Shown here: positions 8,617-17,652 of the stretch, piece after piece
How the letters are laid out: each line of letters starts with the position of its first letter
Numbering within the stretch: the stretch's first letter is position 1
Assembly: GCF_001957125.1 (NCBI RefSeq)
Contig: NZ_MPHJ01000007.1
Span: forward strand, 186,001 to 250,000
DNA length: 64,000 bases
Reading direction: 5' to 3'
Origin: Shewanella sp. UCD-KL12
GTDB taxonomy: Bacteria > Pseudomonadota > Gammaproteobacteria > Enterobacterales > Shewanellaceae
The notes under the pieces: generated by a model
Seen by the model: only the letters and a program-made list of their open reading frames with translations
Databases searched by the model: none
What the model was told of the DNA's origin: nothing
Program-made: the position numbers and the translations under genes

Positions 8617-11600
8617 TTAGGACTTATCGAGTTTACGAGAGTAAACCAGCAGGTAGAGGGCTGGTAGCACAAACAGTGATAACAGTGGTGCTGTTATCAT
8701 GCCGCCCACCATTGGGGCCGCAATTTTTTGCATCACATCATTACCGGCTCCTGCTCCCCACATAATAGGCAGTAACCCGAAAAAGATGGTCGCGACTGTC
8801 ATGGCTTTAGGGCGAATACGCATCACAGCCCCTTCAATCAAGGCATCCTTTAGGTCGGTCACAGAGCTATAGGTACCGGTCTCTTTTCGATGCTTAATCG
8901 CATTGTTGAGGTATACCAGCATGACGACCCCAAACTCGGCAGCCACCCCCGCGAGGGCTATCATACCCACAGCGACTGCCACTGACATATTGAAGTCTAG
9001 TGCGTACAACAACCAGGTACTACCAACCAAAGCAAAGGGAAGGCTAAACATGATCATGCTTGCTTGTAGTGTTGAGCCGAAAGTCATCATCAATAGGATA
9101 AAGATAACGCCTAATGCCATAGGGATCACTTTCTGCAATTTAGCATCGACTCGCTGCATATATTCATATTGACCTGCAAAGCCATAGCTATACCTTGGTG
9201 GAACCACTAACTGCTCATTCAGAGCTGTTTTCGCTTCTTCAATGTATTCACCAATTGAGGTACCTTCAATATCGACAAAAACCCAAGAAATTAATCGACC
9301 ATTCTCGCTCTTGAGCATAGGGGCACCATCGGTGATCTCTATGTCGGCTAAGTTTCGAAGTGGCAGATAGTGCCCTGTTTTAGTGATCACAGGTAACTCT
9401 CTGAGCTTCTCTATATTGTCTCTAAGTTCACGAGGGTAACGTAAGTTAATTGGGTAACGCTCAGCCCCTTGAACAGATTCACCAATCGTCATACCGCCAA
9501 TGGCATAACGGACAACGTCTTGGATATCTGTGAGGGTCATATCATAGCGAGATGCAACATCGAGCTTTGGAGTGATATCTATGTAACGACCACCACCTAC
9601 ACGTTCAGCATAGGCTGATTTTGTATTGGGTAGCTTACTTAAAATCCCCTCGATTTCGGTCCCTATGTTTTGGAGTTCATTGACATCAGCACCGGTTATC
9701 TTAATGCCTACCGGGGTTTTTATCCCAGTTGATAGCATATCGATACGGGTTTTAATGGGTTGAACCCAAGCGTTGGTGAGTCCTGGCACTTTTACTGTTT
9801 GCTGCAGCTGGTCAATCACATCTTGCAATGTGAAGCCCTCACGCCACTCATCTCTTGGTTTAAGCATTATGGTGGTTTCAAGCATAGTAAGCGGTGCCGG
9901 ATCGGTTGCCGTTTCTGCACGCCCGACTTTACCAAAGACACGCTTAACTTCAGGGACCGTTTTTATCAGTCTGTCAGTCTGCTGCAGTATCTCTGCGGCC
10001 TTACTGGCACTGATGCCTGGGAGTGCTGTTGGCATATAGAGGAGATCGCCCTCCTCAAGTTCAGGCATAAACTCACTGCCCATATTACTAACAGGATACC
10101 AAGCGCTCATCAATGCTATTAATGCCACCACTAAGGTCATTTTTGGAAACTTAAGTACCAGAGTCAAAGCCGGTTTATATAGGGCAATGAGTAAACGACT
10201 GATAGGGTTGCTGGTTTCTTTAGGGATCTTTCCTTTAATAAAGAAGCCCATAAGTACAGGAACTAAAGTAATAGAGAGCACTGCTGCAGCTGCCATAGCA
10301 AAGGTTTTGGTGTAAGCCAGTGGGCTAAATAGTCGACCCTCTTGTGCTTCCAATGCAAAAACAGGCACGAAACTGAGTGTAATAATAAGCAAAGAGAAAA
10401 ACAGTGCAGGCCCGACTTCAATGGATGCTTCAGATACTAGCTTCCAATGCTCTTTATTGCTCGGCGAACGTTGGTTTTCCTGCTCGAAATGCTCCAGATG
10501 CTTGTGCATGTTTTCGATCATGACAATCGCACCATCGACTACGGCACCAATAGCGATCGCAATGCCACCTAAGCTCATAATATTGGCGTTTACCCCCATC
10601 TTATTCATGACGATAAATGCGATCAGTATGGCTAACGGTAGCGTTATGACTGCGACAAGTGTTGAGCGTGCGTGGAGCAGGAATAGCAAGCAGACTAGAC
10701 CGACAACAAACATCTCTTCGACAACCTTATGGAATAGGTTTTCGACCGAGCTTTCGATGAGATTCGATCTATCGTAGGTAGGGATGATCTCCACACCTTC
10801 AGGTAAGCCTGATTTAAGTTGCTCAAGTTTATCTTTAACCGCATCAATTGTTGCTAAGGCATTTTCGCCATAACGCATCACTATGATGCCGCCAACCACT
10901 TCGCCTTCGCCATCTAACTCAGCAATGCCGCGACGTGAAGCTGGTCCCTTACGGACAGTGGCTACATCTTTTAGCAATAGCGGTGTGCCAGACGGACTGG
11001 TGATCCCAAGAGGGATCTCTCTAAAGTCATCTAAAGTTTGGCGATAACCTTTAGCCCTAACCATATATTCGGCTTCAGCCATCTCGATGACCGAGCCGCC
11101 TGCTTCAGTGTTAGACTTAGATATTGCCGTTTGAATCGCTGCAATATCAAGTTTATAGATAGCGAGCTTATCGGGTTCGATAACGATCTGATAGGTTTGC
11201 TCCATACCACCAACCGTTGCGACTTCTGATACGCCTGCAACGCTTTGCAGCTCAAGCTTTAGATACCAATCTTGTAAGCTTTTTAGCTGTGATAGATCTA
11301 AGTTTCCGGATCTATCCACTAAGGCATATTCAAAGATCCAACCGACACCTGATGCATCAGGACCTAGTGATGGTTGAATACCTTGTGGCAGGCTGCTGCT
11401 GACTTGATTCAGGTATTCGAGCACACGTGAGCGAGCCCAATAGATATCTGTACCATCTTCGAAAATCACATAGACATAAGAGTCCCCGAAGAAAGAATAT
11501 CCACGAACCGTTTTTGCGCCAGGTACAGCTAGCATAGCGGTAGATAACGGATAGGTAACTTGTTCCTCAACCAGTTGAGGTGCTTGGCCAGGAAATGGCG

Positions 11601-11751
11601 TTTTAATGATTACTTGTACATCCGAGAGATCAGGCAGTGCGTCTAAAGGGGTGTTCCTAAGTTCTTGTACACCCCACACAGTGATCATTATGGTGACAAT
11701 TAACACCATAAGCCTCTGCTTGATTGAGGCTTCAATTATCTTCTTAAGCAT
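8617..11751 (-). CDS. cusA: CusA-type Cu(I)/Ag(I) efflux RND transporter
   Basis: 1044 residues, the usual size of heavy-metal RND pumps. It has an N-terminal TM followed by two porter halves, and 12 TM segments in all. The three periplasmic methionines that bind Cu(I)/Ag(I) in E. coli CusA are present in matching contexts: LLYMPTALPG, TRIDMLSTGIKTPVGIK and SRYDMTLTDIQ. This favours Cu/Ag over Zn/Co (CzcA) specificity. Proton-relay acidic residues occur in the TM4 region (GAVVDGAIVMIENMHKH). It moves metal from periplasm or cytoplasm to the outside with its adaptor and an outer-membrane channel. It lies 100 bp after the adaptor gene in one operon. No CusC-type channel gene is in the window. 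Confidence 0.93.
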   Translation of the reverse strand: MLKKIIEASIKQRLMVLIVTIMITVWGVQELRNTPLDALPDLSDVQVIIKTPFPGQAPQLVEEQVTYPLSTAMLAVPGAKTVRGYSFFGDSYVYVIFEDGTDIYWARSRVLEYLNQVSSSLPQGIQPSLGPDASGVGWIFEYALVDRSGNLDLSQLKSLQDWYLKLELQSVAGVSEVATVGGMEQTYQIVIEPDKLAIYKLDIAAIQTAISKSNTEAGGSVIEMAEAEYMVRAKGYRQTLDDFREIPLGITSPSGTPLLLKDVATVRKGPASRRGIAELDGEGEVVGGIIVMRYGENALATIDAVKDKLEQLKSGLPEGVEIIPTYDRSNLIESSVENLFHKVVEEMFVVGLVCLLFLLHARSTLVAVITLPLAILIAFIVMNKMGVNANIMSLGGIAIAIGAVVDGAIVMIENMHKHLEHFEQENQRSPSNKEHWKLVSEASIEVGPALFFSLLIITLSFVPVFALEAQEGRLFSPLAYTKTFAMAAAAVLSITLVPVLMGFFIKGKIPKETSNPISRLLIALYKPALTLVLKFPKMTLVVALIALMSAWYPVSNMGSEFMPELEEGDLLYMPTALPGISASKAAEILQQTDRLIKTVPEVKRVFGKVGRAETATDPAPLTMLETTIMLKPRDEWREGFTLQDVIDQLQQTVKVPGLTNAWVQPIKTRIDMLSTGIKTPVGIKITGADVNELQNIGTEIEGILSKLPNTKSAYAERVGGGRYIDITPKLDVASRYDMTLTDIQDVVRYAIGGMTIGESVQGAERYPINLRYPRELRDNIEKLRELPVITKTGHYLPLRNLADIEITDGAPMLKSENGRLISWVFVDIEGTSIGEYIEEAKTALNEQLVVPPRYSYGFAGQYEYMQRVDAKLQKVIPMALGVIFILLMMTFGSTLQASMIMFSLPFALVGSTWLLYALDFNMSVAVAVGMIALAGVAAEFGVVMLVYLNNAIKHRKETGTYSSVTDLKDALIEGAVMRIRPKAMTVATIFFGLLPIMWGAGAGNDVMQKIAAPMVGGMITAPLLSLFVLPALYLLVYSRKLDKS

Positions 11752-11851
11752 GAGTAAAGCCCCCTTGAACTAGCTTGTTTGCTCTTACCTTATTGCTAAG
11801 CGTAAGCCTGCATTTGGAGGCTTGGTTATTGTTATGCATAATCAACTCCTC

Positions 11852-13729
11852 CTAATGCTGGTGGCCGCTGCTAAGGCGCATTAAGCTGCCTTTGAGGCTG
11901 GCTTCAGAATCGAGTAGGAACTGACCAGAAGTCACTACGCGTTCACCCTCTTGTAGACCGTCGATAATCTCAGCTTTGCCTTGGCTTAACATGCCGACAG
12001 TGACTTTACGGGCTGTAAAGCTGTTATCTTTTAGCTTCACAATCACGCGGTTCTCTTTACCCGTTTGGATTAGTGCTTCTTGTGGGATCACTAAGGTGTC
12101 TTCGTTCGGGCCGCCAAAGATATCAATTTTGGCTAAGGTATTTGGTCTAAGCTCAATATCATTATTTTGCACTACAATTCTGACCCGTAGGCTACGTGTT
12201 ACAGGATCCAGTTCGGGGTAGATATAATCAATCTCTCCTTCAATCCCTTTAAACCCCATAGCGGGCACAGAAACTTCGGCTTTCTGTCCGACGGCTAACC
12301 AGCTTTGTTCATTTTCAAAAACATCTGCGATAACCCAAACTTTTGATAGGTCGACAACCGACATCACTTCTGTAGAAGGTTGGATATACATACCATCCCT
12401 GACAGTTAGCTGCTTAACTATGCCATCGTTTTTGGCATAAAAAGGTACGCGATACTGTGTTTTCTTAGATTTTGCCAAAGCTTTTATCTGCGCTTTGTTA
12501 AACCCGAGAAGTTCTAATCTAAGGCCCGCTTTTCTGAGTAGCTCTTCATAGTCACCGCTGCCTCCAGCACGTCTTAGGGAGTCTTGAGCTAACAGAAAAT
12601 CATCTTGTGCATTGACCAGATCAGGTGAATAGATCTCATAAAGCAGCTGACCCTTAGTGATCTTGTCACCGACAGACTTAATGGTTAATTTTTCAATCCA
12701 ACCATTAACTCTGGCATGAACATGATTGATTTGGCTCTCGTCATAGTCGATCTGGCCAACAGTTCGAACAAACTTCCAGAGGGTATCTTTCTCTACTTTG
12801 GCAACTTTAAGCGCCAGCGCCTGTTGCATGCCGCCTGAGACATCAATTTGAATCTCTTTATTACTGCCACCTACCTCAACTTTTTCTAGGTTCATACCAC
12901 ATATAGGGCAGGTACTGGGGACGTCACTGATAATATGTGCGTGCATTGGGCATACGTACTTGATCGTTCCACCATCATCGAGCGAGGCAGGTTTAGCACT
13001 ATTAAATACTTTGTCTGCAGGTGTCGTTGCTTGGGGTTGGTGCTCATGTGCTGAGTGATCCACTTCACCACTTTCTTCTTCCTCCTCTTCCACTAAGAAC
13101 ATGTTGCAAATTGCGCAGCGGCTACCTGGTTCATGACTGGTTTCTTCAGGGTGCATAGGGCAGACATAGGTTTTCTGCTCGGCCATTTGATCATGCTGAC
13201 TATGCTCTTGACCAGTCTCCTCTTCCACTAAGAACATGTTGCAAATAGCACAGCGGCTACCTGGTTCATGACTGGTTTCTTCAGGGTGCATAGGGCAGAC
13301 ATAGGTTTTCTGCTCAGTAGCTTGACCAGTCTCCTCTTCCTCCTCTTCGACTAAGAACATGTTGCAAATAGCGCAGCGGCTACCTGGCTCATGGCTGGTT
13401 TCTTCAGGGTGCATAGGGCAGACATAGGTTTTCTGCTCAGTAGCTTGATCATGCTGATGCTGGCTATGGTCCTGCTGCTTACTGGCCTCATCAAGAGTGA
13501 GAAACATATTACATTTAGGGCAGCGACTGCCTGGTTCATGACTGGTTTCTTCAGGGTGCATAGGGCAAGAGTATGTCTCGGAGCCTGTGCTGTGGCTGTG
13601 TCCTGCATGTTCACTTGCTGCTATTGCTACTAAAGGTTGCGAATGAGCTAACTGCGGTGTGACTATCATAAATAGACTGAGCAGGTAGGCTAGTTTGGTA
13701 CGTTTACTGTTCATTTCAAATTGACTCAT
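11852..13729 (-). CDS. cusB: CusB-type efflux adaptor with five N-terminal metal-binding modules
   Basis: 625 residues. A signal peptide (about 1-30) precedes five zinc-ribbon-like heavy-metal-binding modules: four of the form CPMHPEETSHEPGSRC..CNMF and one CPMHAHIISDVPSTCPICGM, with His/Glu-rich linkers. From about residue 280 it is a standard periplasmic adaptor with barrel-sandwich halves, a helical hairpin and a beta-barrel, ending in a His tail (SGHQH). Most CusB-like adaptors have none or one such module, so this is an expanded array. It probably collects copper or silver in the periplasm and passes it to CusA. Start ATG 13729 is supported by GAGG upstream; M6 is an alternative. It lies 22 bp after the small metal-binding protein gene, so they are co-transcribed. 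Confidence 0.92.
   Translation of the reverse strand: MSQFEMNSKRTKLAYLLSLFMIVTPQLAHSQPLVAIAASEHAGHSHSTGSETYSCPMHPEETSHEPGSRCPKCNMFLTLDEASKQQDHSQHQHDQATEQKTYVCPMHPEETSHEPGSRCAICNMFLVEEEEEETGQATEQKTYVCPMHPEETSHEPGSRCAICNMFLVEEETGQEHSQHDQMAEQKTYVCPMHPEETSHEPGSRCAICNMFLVEEEEEESGEVDHSAHEHQPQATTPADKVFNSAKPASLDDGGTIKYVCPMHAHIISDVPSTCPICGMNLEKVEVGGSNKEIQIDVSGGMQQALALKVAKVEKDTLWKFVRTVGQIDYDESQINHVHARVNGWIEKLTIKSVGDKITKGQLLYEIYSPDLVNAQDDFLLAQDSLRRAGGSGDYEELLRKAGLRLELLGFNKAQIKALAKSKKTQYRVPFYAKNDGIVKQLTVRDGMYIQPSTEVMSVVDLSKVWVIADVFENEQSWLAVGQKAEVSVPAMGFKGIEGEIDYIYPELDPVTRSLRVRIVVQNNDIELRPNTLAKIDIFGGPNEDTLVIPQEALIQTGKENRVIVKLKDNSFTARKVTVGMLSQGKAEIIDGLQEGERVVTSGQFLLDSEASLKGSLMRLSSGHQH
13093..13438 (-). repeat. 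Three near-identical 88-bp DNA repeats inside the cusB-like gene
   Basis: Copies at 13093-13180, 13228-13315 and 13351-13438 are almost base-for-base identical and encode modules two to four of the adaptor. The intervening linkers differ in length (47 and 35 bp). The nucleotide identity indicates recent duplication or gene conversion, and copy number may vary between strains. A fourth, more diverged copy lies at about 13489-13570. Confidence 0.9.
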
Positions 13730-13751
13730 AATGCCTCATCTCCACTCAATA

Positions 13752-14285
13752 TTAGTGCTTGTGGTGAACCGTTGGTTTGGTATCTGCCTTAGCTTGCATA
13801 GGCTCTAGGTTCATTCCACATTTAGGGCAAGTGTCACCCTTTTTTCCTGTGATCGCAGGGTTCATAGGGCAGGCGTGGGTATCAGCTTTTGCCTGCATAG
13901 GCTCTAGGTTCATTCCACACTTATGACAAGTATCCCCTGCTTTTCCTGTGATCGCAGGATTCATCGGGCATGCGTGAGTATCTGCACTGTGTTTAGCTGT
14001 GTGCTTGCCAGCATGATTTGGGCAAGACTTACAGTCTTCTCCACATCCTGCTTTATGCTTACTGTGGCTAGACTCAACTTTTGTTAAGTTCATGCCGCAC
14101 TTAGGGCAAGTGTCGCCTTTCTTGCCTGTCACTTCAGGGTGCATAGGGCAATCATAATCTGCTTTCATATCATGGTGCTGAGCATGATCTTTATGCTGTG
14201 TATGTTCATGTTGACCGGCAGTCGCTGCAGGTGCAATTGAGATAAAGATAAATGCTGATAAAACTAAACTAATAAGGGTTTTCAT
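13752..14285 (-). CDS. Secreted metal-binding protein with three CPM(H/N)P modules
   Basis: 177 residues with a signal peptide ending near AATAG, then a His-rich stretch (HEHTQHKDHAQHHD). Three modules follow: CPMHPEVTGKKGDTCPKCGM and two CPMNPAITGK..DTC.KCGM, with linker EPMQAKADT repeated. An extra Cys cluster (CGEDCKSCPNH) separates module one from two. The family is the heavy-metal-binding domain seen in CusB adaptors and P-type copper ATPases. As a free periplasmic protein it may buffer or shuttle copper to the CusAB pump. It is the first gene of the operon; GGAG lies 7 bases before the start. It ends in HHKH. The role is inferred from context. Confidence 0.8.
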   Translation of the reverse strand: MKTLISLVLSAFIFISIAPAATAGQHEHTQHKDHAQHHDMKADYDCPMHPEVTGKKGDTCPKCGMNLTKVESSHSKHKAGCGEDCKSCPNHAGKHTAKHSADTHACPMNPAITGKAGDTCHKCGMNLEPMQAKADTHACPMNPAITGKKGDTCPKCGMNLEPMQAKADTKPTVHHKH

Positions 14286-14572
14286 TAATAAACTCCATCA
14301 TATAGATGGCCGTATAGGTAAGCATTGTCATATCAAGCTGTAACAGCATGAATCTGAACAAGAACATAAACAAATAACGGCAAATATAAATGCAATTTCA
14401 ACGATTAGCAGGCATAAGTGATGAAAATAGGTCGTTTGTCTGACAAAGCACCTAAAAGCTCACTAAAGCTAGTCATATCAATTGGATCGATAAAAATAAT
14501 TGTTTAAAGGTATATCGTAAGCAGTTCATTGAACTGACAAATCAAGGGCGTAAAAGCGCCTGTTTGTTCTAG

Positions 14573-15013
14573 CTATGATATGGGGGGGCGGATATCTTTG
14601 GAGATCGAGATTGAATGAAAATGAGGCATTTGAGTGGCCATAGCTAACTCTGAGGGACTAAAACCTGGCCAAGGTTTAGTTTCAAATAGAGTACCTGTCA
14701 CTGAGATCACAAGACAATGATTACAATCACCCTGGCAATATCCGTTGCCGTTACAACAGCTCTGAGCTTCGTCGGGAAGCACTCGGTCGATCTGCTCGGA
14801 GTCGCAGCAAGGGGAGGAATTATCAACTTGTGACGTGTGGCATGTAGCTCCATCATTCATACTCATCATCTGTGAATGGTGTGAACCAGTCATCATAGCT
14901 TCATGGGCTTGCGCTTTTCCTATCATCAAAGAGCCATTAGATAGCAACCCTTGGCTCAACATAGCGAGCAGGGTAAAAGCTATTAATGTATGACGGCGAA
15001 AGAACGAAAACAT
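14573..15013 (-). CDS. Secreted Cys/His/Met-rich small protein, probably copper-related
   Basis: 146 residues. An N-terminal hydrophobic segment (LIAFTLLAMLSQGLL) acts as signal peptide, followed by a Met/His-rich part (MMTGSHHSQMMSMND) and a cysteine cluster (SCCNGNGYCQGDCNHC). The tail is short and ends DIRPPIS. The composition fits Cu(I)/Ag(I) coordination and recalls CopL/DUF2946-like proteins found next to copper operons, but I cannot name the family with certainty. GGAAG lies close before ATG 15013. It sits upstream of the Cus operon on the same strand, separated by about 290 bp. It shares a GDC-x-HC-like motif and a proline-rich end with the protein at 15829-16314. Confidence 0.6.
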   Translation of the reverse strand: MFSFFRRHTLIAFTLLAMLSQGLLSNGSLMIGKAQAHEAMMTGSHHSQMMSMNDGATCHTSQVDNSSPCCDSEQIDRVLPDEAQSCCNGNGYCQGDCNHCLVISVTGTLFETKPWPGFSPSELAMATQMPHFHSISISKDIRPPIS

Positions 15014-15209
15014 AAAACTTCCAATAATGAATTGTAGCTAGTCTAACATGAGTGAGTAATAGTGCATTGACAGAATTCACATTTATCGACTGATATTTCA
15101 CGTGATAATTGAATTATTCTGCCTGTTTAAACTCAGGCCCACGCATTTTATACCGAACTAGCCATTCCAATATTATGTGATTATTGAAATGGCTTAGCTC
15201 AAGGTGTAA

Positions 15210-15647
15210 TTACTTTTTCGCGAGAAGAAGTTTCGCCATAAGTTGGTGGTGAGTCAACAAGGCGACATCTTTGCTTTCCCCATGCGCACCTTTAAGTGTG
15301 ATCACTGGATTATTGATAAAGTCATAGGCTTCATCTTCAGTGTCTATAACGGGAGTCATTGCTTTATATTGCAGTTGCTCATCAGTATCTAAGATCAAAT
15401 AAAGAGGGGCCGACTTCACCCAAGCCCCAGAGTCATCGGCATTGACCTCAAAAATGTCATGATACTTAAGCTCAATAAGGTTCTCTCCATCGGCTAGCTG
15501 GATCTGCTGCGTACCTAACTGACTTTCACCATTAATGCCTGTTACTGCTAATGAATCTGGAAATGAGACGCTGGCAGCAGTGGCTGTAGATGAAAAAGCT
15601 GTAAGGCTAGCAACGGTTAGGGCAATAGCTGTGATAAATGTTTTCAT
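15210..15647 (-). CDS. DUF2057 (YccT-like) periplasmic protein
   Basis: 145 residues with a clear signal peptide (MKTFITAIALTVASLTAFSS, cleavage near ATAA). The mature part begins SVSFPDSLAVTGINGESQ and continues with a beta-rich GENLIELKYHDIFE segment, both characteristic of the DUF2057/YccT family of secreted gammaproteobacterial proteins. Their biochemical role is not established. A TTG-started extension of four residues is really the ribosome-binding region (TTGGAG), so ATG 15647 is used. It lies between two metal-binding-like secreted proteins, but nothing in its composition suggests metal binding. Confidence 0.8.
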   Translation of the reverse strand: MKTFITAIALTVASLTAFSSTATAASVSFPDSLAVTGINGESQLGTQQIQLADGENLIELKYHDIFEVNADDSGAWVKSAPLYLILDTDEQLQYKAMTPVIDTEDEAYDFINNPVITLKGAHGESKDVALLTHHQLMAKLLLAKK

Positions 15648-15828
15648 AATAGACTCCAATTTGAACGGTGCCGAGTCAGAGTTATATGCTTAATCAATAT
15701 CTATGAGCTCTTGGTAATGTAGAGCAACAAGCATAGATAGAAAGATCTAGCACTCAGACTTCAAGCAAAAATAACATTGAATTTTTGTGCGCTATAAATT
15801 GTGCTTAGCGCAGAGCATTAAAGGATCT

Positions 15829-16314
15829 TTATGCTTGCCAAATTGGAGGGGGATTTGGATGAACAGGATCTATTGTTTGAGTCGACCAAGATAGGGTTTG
15901 CACTTTGCCGTCTGACTCTGGTGATGAAATATCGAATTGAGCCTGTAGTAAAATACCTGTAGCGCTTGCACAGTGGGAAATACAGTCACCTGCGCCCATC
16001 ATTTCACATAAGGCATCACAGTCGATCAGAATATCGCTATTGTTGGCGCTCATATTTGAGACCACCATGTCACAATCTTTTTCACCGTGTTGCATGACAA
16101 TATCGGTATCTGAGATCGATTCAATTGCGTTAGGTGTGGGACTCTGTTGTAAAGCAGGCTCTAACGTCTTCATCGCATTATCACCATGATCCATTTGCGA
16201 CATCTGAGCGTGGGTAAATGCATGCAAAAAGCTCGGCATAGCCATCGCCGGTGTAAGCATAAACTGCCCAACCAGAGAGATGATTAATACCAAATGTGCT
16301 AATTGCTTTGTCAT
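15829..16314 (-). CDS. Secreted Cys/Met/His-containing protein of unknown function
   Basis: 161 residues from ATG 16314; the frame could extend to 16371, but the hydrophobic signal (LAHLVLIISLVGQFML, then AMA) fits the shorter start. The mature part has HAFTHAQMSQMDHGD, then a cysteine cluster CDALCEMMGAGDCISHC and a tail ending NPPPIWQA. The arrangement (signal, Met/His stretch, GDC..HC cluster, proline-rich end) parallels the protein at 14573-15013, suggesting distant paralogues in metal handling or redox chemistry. No family is recognised with confidence. It lies about 420 bp from the divergent cymA gene. Confidence 0.6.
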   Translation of the reverse strand: MTKQLAHLVLIISLVGQFMLTPAMAMPSFLHAFTHAQMSQMDHGDNAMKTLEPALQQSPTPNAIESISDTDIVMQHGEKDCDMVVSNMSANNSDILIDCDALCEMMGAGDCISHCASATGILLQAQFDISSPESDGKVQTLSWSTQTIDPVHPNPPPIWQA

Positions 16315-16733
16315 TTCTGCTCTTAATTCGCTAAATGAATAGTGTGATGACTTAATAGACCCAGCGTGCATAAAAAAAGTTTCAACTTTTCTAATTTTTT
16401 TTCATGATTGAGGTCAATAAATAGTTTAATAGGGCTGAAAAATATCTAAATAGATATAAAAAATCATTTTTATCAGTCAATTACACCTATTACCTTGCTA
16501 TGGATGTGGCTTTCCGCTAACTTTAGCTTATGTGAATATAATTTGAACTAAGTGCAATTTTCTCTATTTCACAACATAGAGTTAGAGCTAGGTCTCATTT
16601 TGTACTATTTCAGCCAGATCAATGAGTAGGTTCTGGTTTATAATTTGCGGCAATAGAGATGAAGTAATAAATAAGTGCCAATACATTAAGCATTAGGTAC
16701 TCAATAAAAAATCATATTTTACGGAGAAGAGTG
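16315..16733. other. Divergent intergenic region upstream of cymA
   Basis: About 420 bp of AT-rich DNA holding the promoters of cymA and of the divergent secreted-protein gene. A TGTGA half-site (TGTGAATATAATTTGAA, about 16530) is compatible with one arm of a CRP site but the second arm is poor. I see no gene and no convincing terminator. Confidence 0.35.
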
Positions 16734-17297
16734 ATGAACTGGCGTGCACTATTTAAACCTAGCGCGAAATTCTCAATACTAGCCCTTTTAGTGGTCGGTG
16801 TTGTTGTAGGTGTTGTTGGCTATTTCGCTACACAACAAACTTTACACGCGACAAGTACAGATGAGTTCTGTATGTCTTGTCACAGCAACCACTCTCTAAA
16901 AGATGAAGTGCTTGCATCTGCACACGGCGGAGGTCGTGCTGGTGTGACTGTACAATGTCAAGATTGTCACCTTCCACATAACCCTGTTAAGTACCTAGTG
17001 AAGAAGATCATCGTATCTAAAGATCTATACGGTTACCTAACTATTGATGGTTTCAACACGCAAGAGTGGTTGGATGAGAACCGTAAAGAGCAAGCTGACC
17101 TAGCACTTAAGTACTTTAAAGATACTGATTCAGCAAACTGTACTCATTGTCATACTCGTATCTACGAAAACCAGCCAGAGACTATGAAGAAGATGGCTAA
17201 GCGTATGCACGAGCGTAACTTCAAGAAAGAAGCTGACAAGCGTAAGACTTGTGTAGACTGCCATAAAGGTGTTGCTCACGTTTACCCTAAGGGATAA
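16734..17297 (+). CDS. cymA: CymA, tetraheme quinol dehydrogenase (NapC/NirT family)
   Basis: 187 residues. One N-terminal TM anchor (FSILALLVVGVVVGVVGYFA) is followed by a periplasmic domain with four CXXCH motifs: CMSCH, CQDCH, CTHCH and CVDCH. Local text such as the FCMSCHSNHSLKDEV segment and HTRIYENQPETMK closely matches Shewanella CymA, the inner-membrane hub that oxidises menaquinol and feeds periplasmic reductases and extracellular electron transfer. Within this window it would supply DmsE; no DmsC is present. A GTG at 16731 is in frame, but GGAG at 16723-16726 fits ATG 16734. It is monocistronic, followed by a terminator. Confidence 0.96.
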   Translation: MNWRALFKPSAKFSILALLVVGVVVGVVGYFATQQTLHATSTDEFCMSCHSNHSLKDEVLASAHGGGRAGVTVQCQDCHLPHNPVKYLVKKIIVSKDLYGYLTIDGFNTQEWLDENRKEQADLALKYFKDTDSANCTHCHTRIYENQPETMKKMAKRMHERNFKKEADKRKTCVDCHKGVAHVYPKG

Positions 17298-17354
17298 TCC
17301 ACTGCGCAATAGCTTGATTATCGCTATTAACTAGCGACGCGAATCAAAAGTAGA

Positions 17355-17386
17355 AGCCCTGTTACCTCTGGTAATGGGGTTTTTTA
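17355..17386 (+). terminator. Intrinsic terminator after cymA
   Basis: The imperfect stem CCCTGTTACC / GGTAATGGGG with a TCT loop is followed by six T. It lies about 58 bp after the cymA stop. Confidence 0.75.
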
Positions 17387-17535
17387 ATGTCTGGAACATC
17401 TATGTCTATTTGGCAGGGATGTGTATAAATAGACGTTATGCAAGGACGCATTTATCCCTGAAGGGCAGGAAGCCCAAAGAAGGGGTTTATGCCTGCAATA
17501 TTTGGCTAGGATGCATTCAATAGGGGCTTTCTGAA
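17387..17535. repeat. Possible copy of a degenerate dispersed intergenic repeat
   Basis: The stretch GGGGTTTATGCCTGCAATA and what follows (GGCTAGG) align with GGGGATTTATGTCTGGAACA and GGCTAGAAC at about 31438-31470. Both occur just past a terminator in gene-free DNA. This looks like a degraded dispersed element of Shewanella-type genomes; its borders are not resolved. Confidence 0.3.
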
Positions 17536-17652
17536 CCATGACTTAACATCAGTCAATCGGTGTTTGTATTAGCATGTATCAATATGCGTTAATATAGCTA
17601 TTCACTACGCGCTCTTAACTCCACTTTACTTAATAAGTCTCAGGAGGCTGCA

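Noticed and set aside
9760-10122. Plus-strand frames inside the cusA-like gene (also 8903-9172, 10421-10777)
   Set aside because: Antisense shadows of a strongly supported RND transporter gene; no protein family resemblance.
13391-13633. Frames antisense to the CusB metal-binding repeats
   Set aside because: They exist because of the repeat composition; no start signals or known families.
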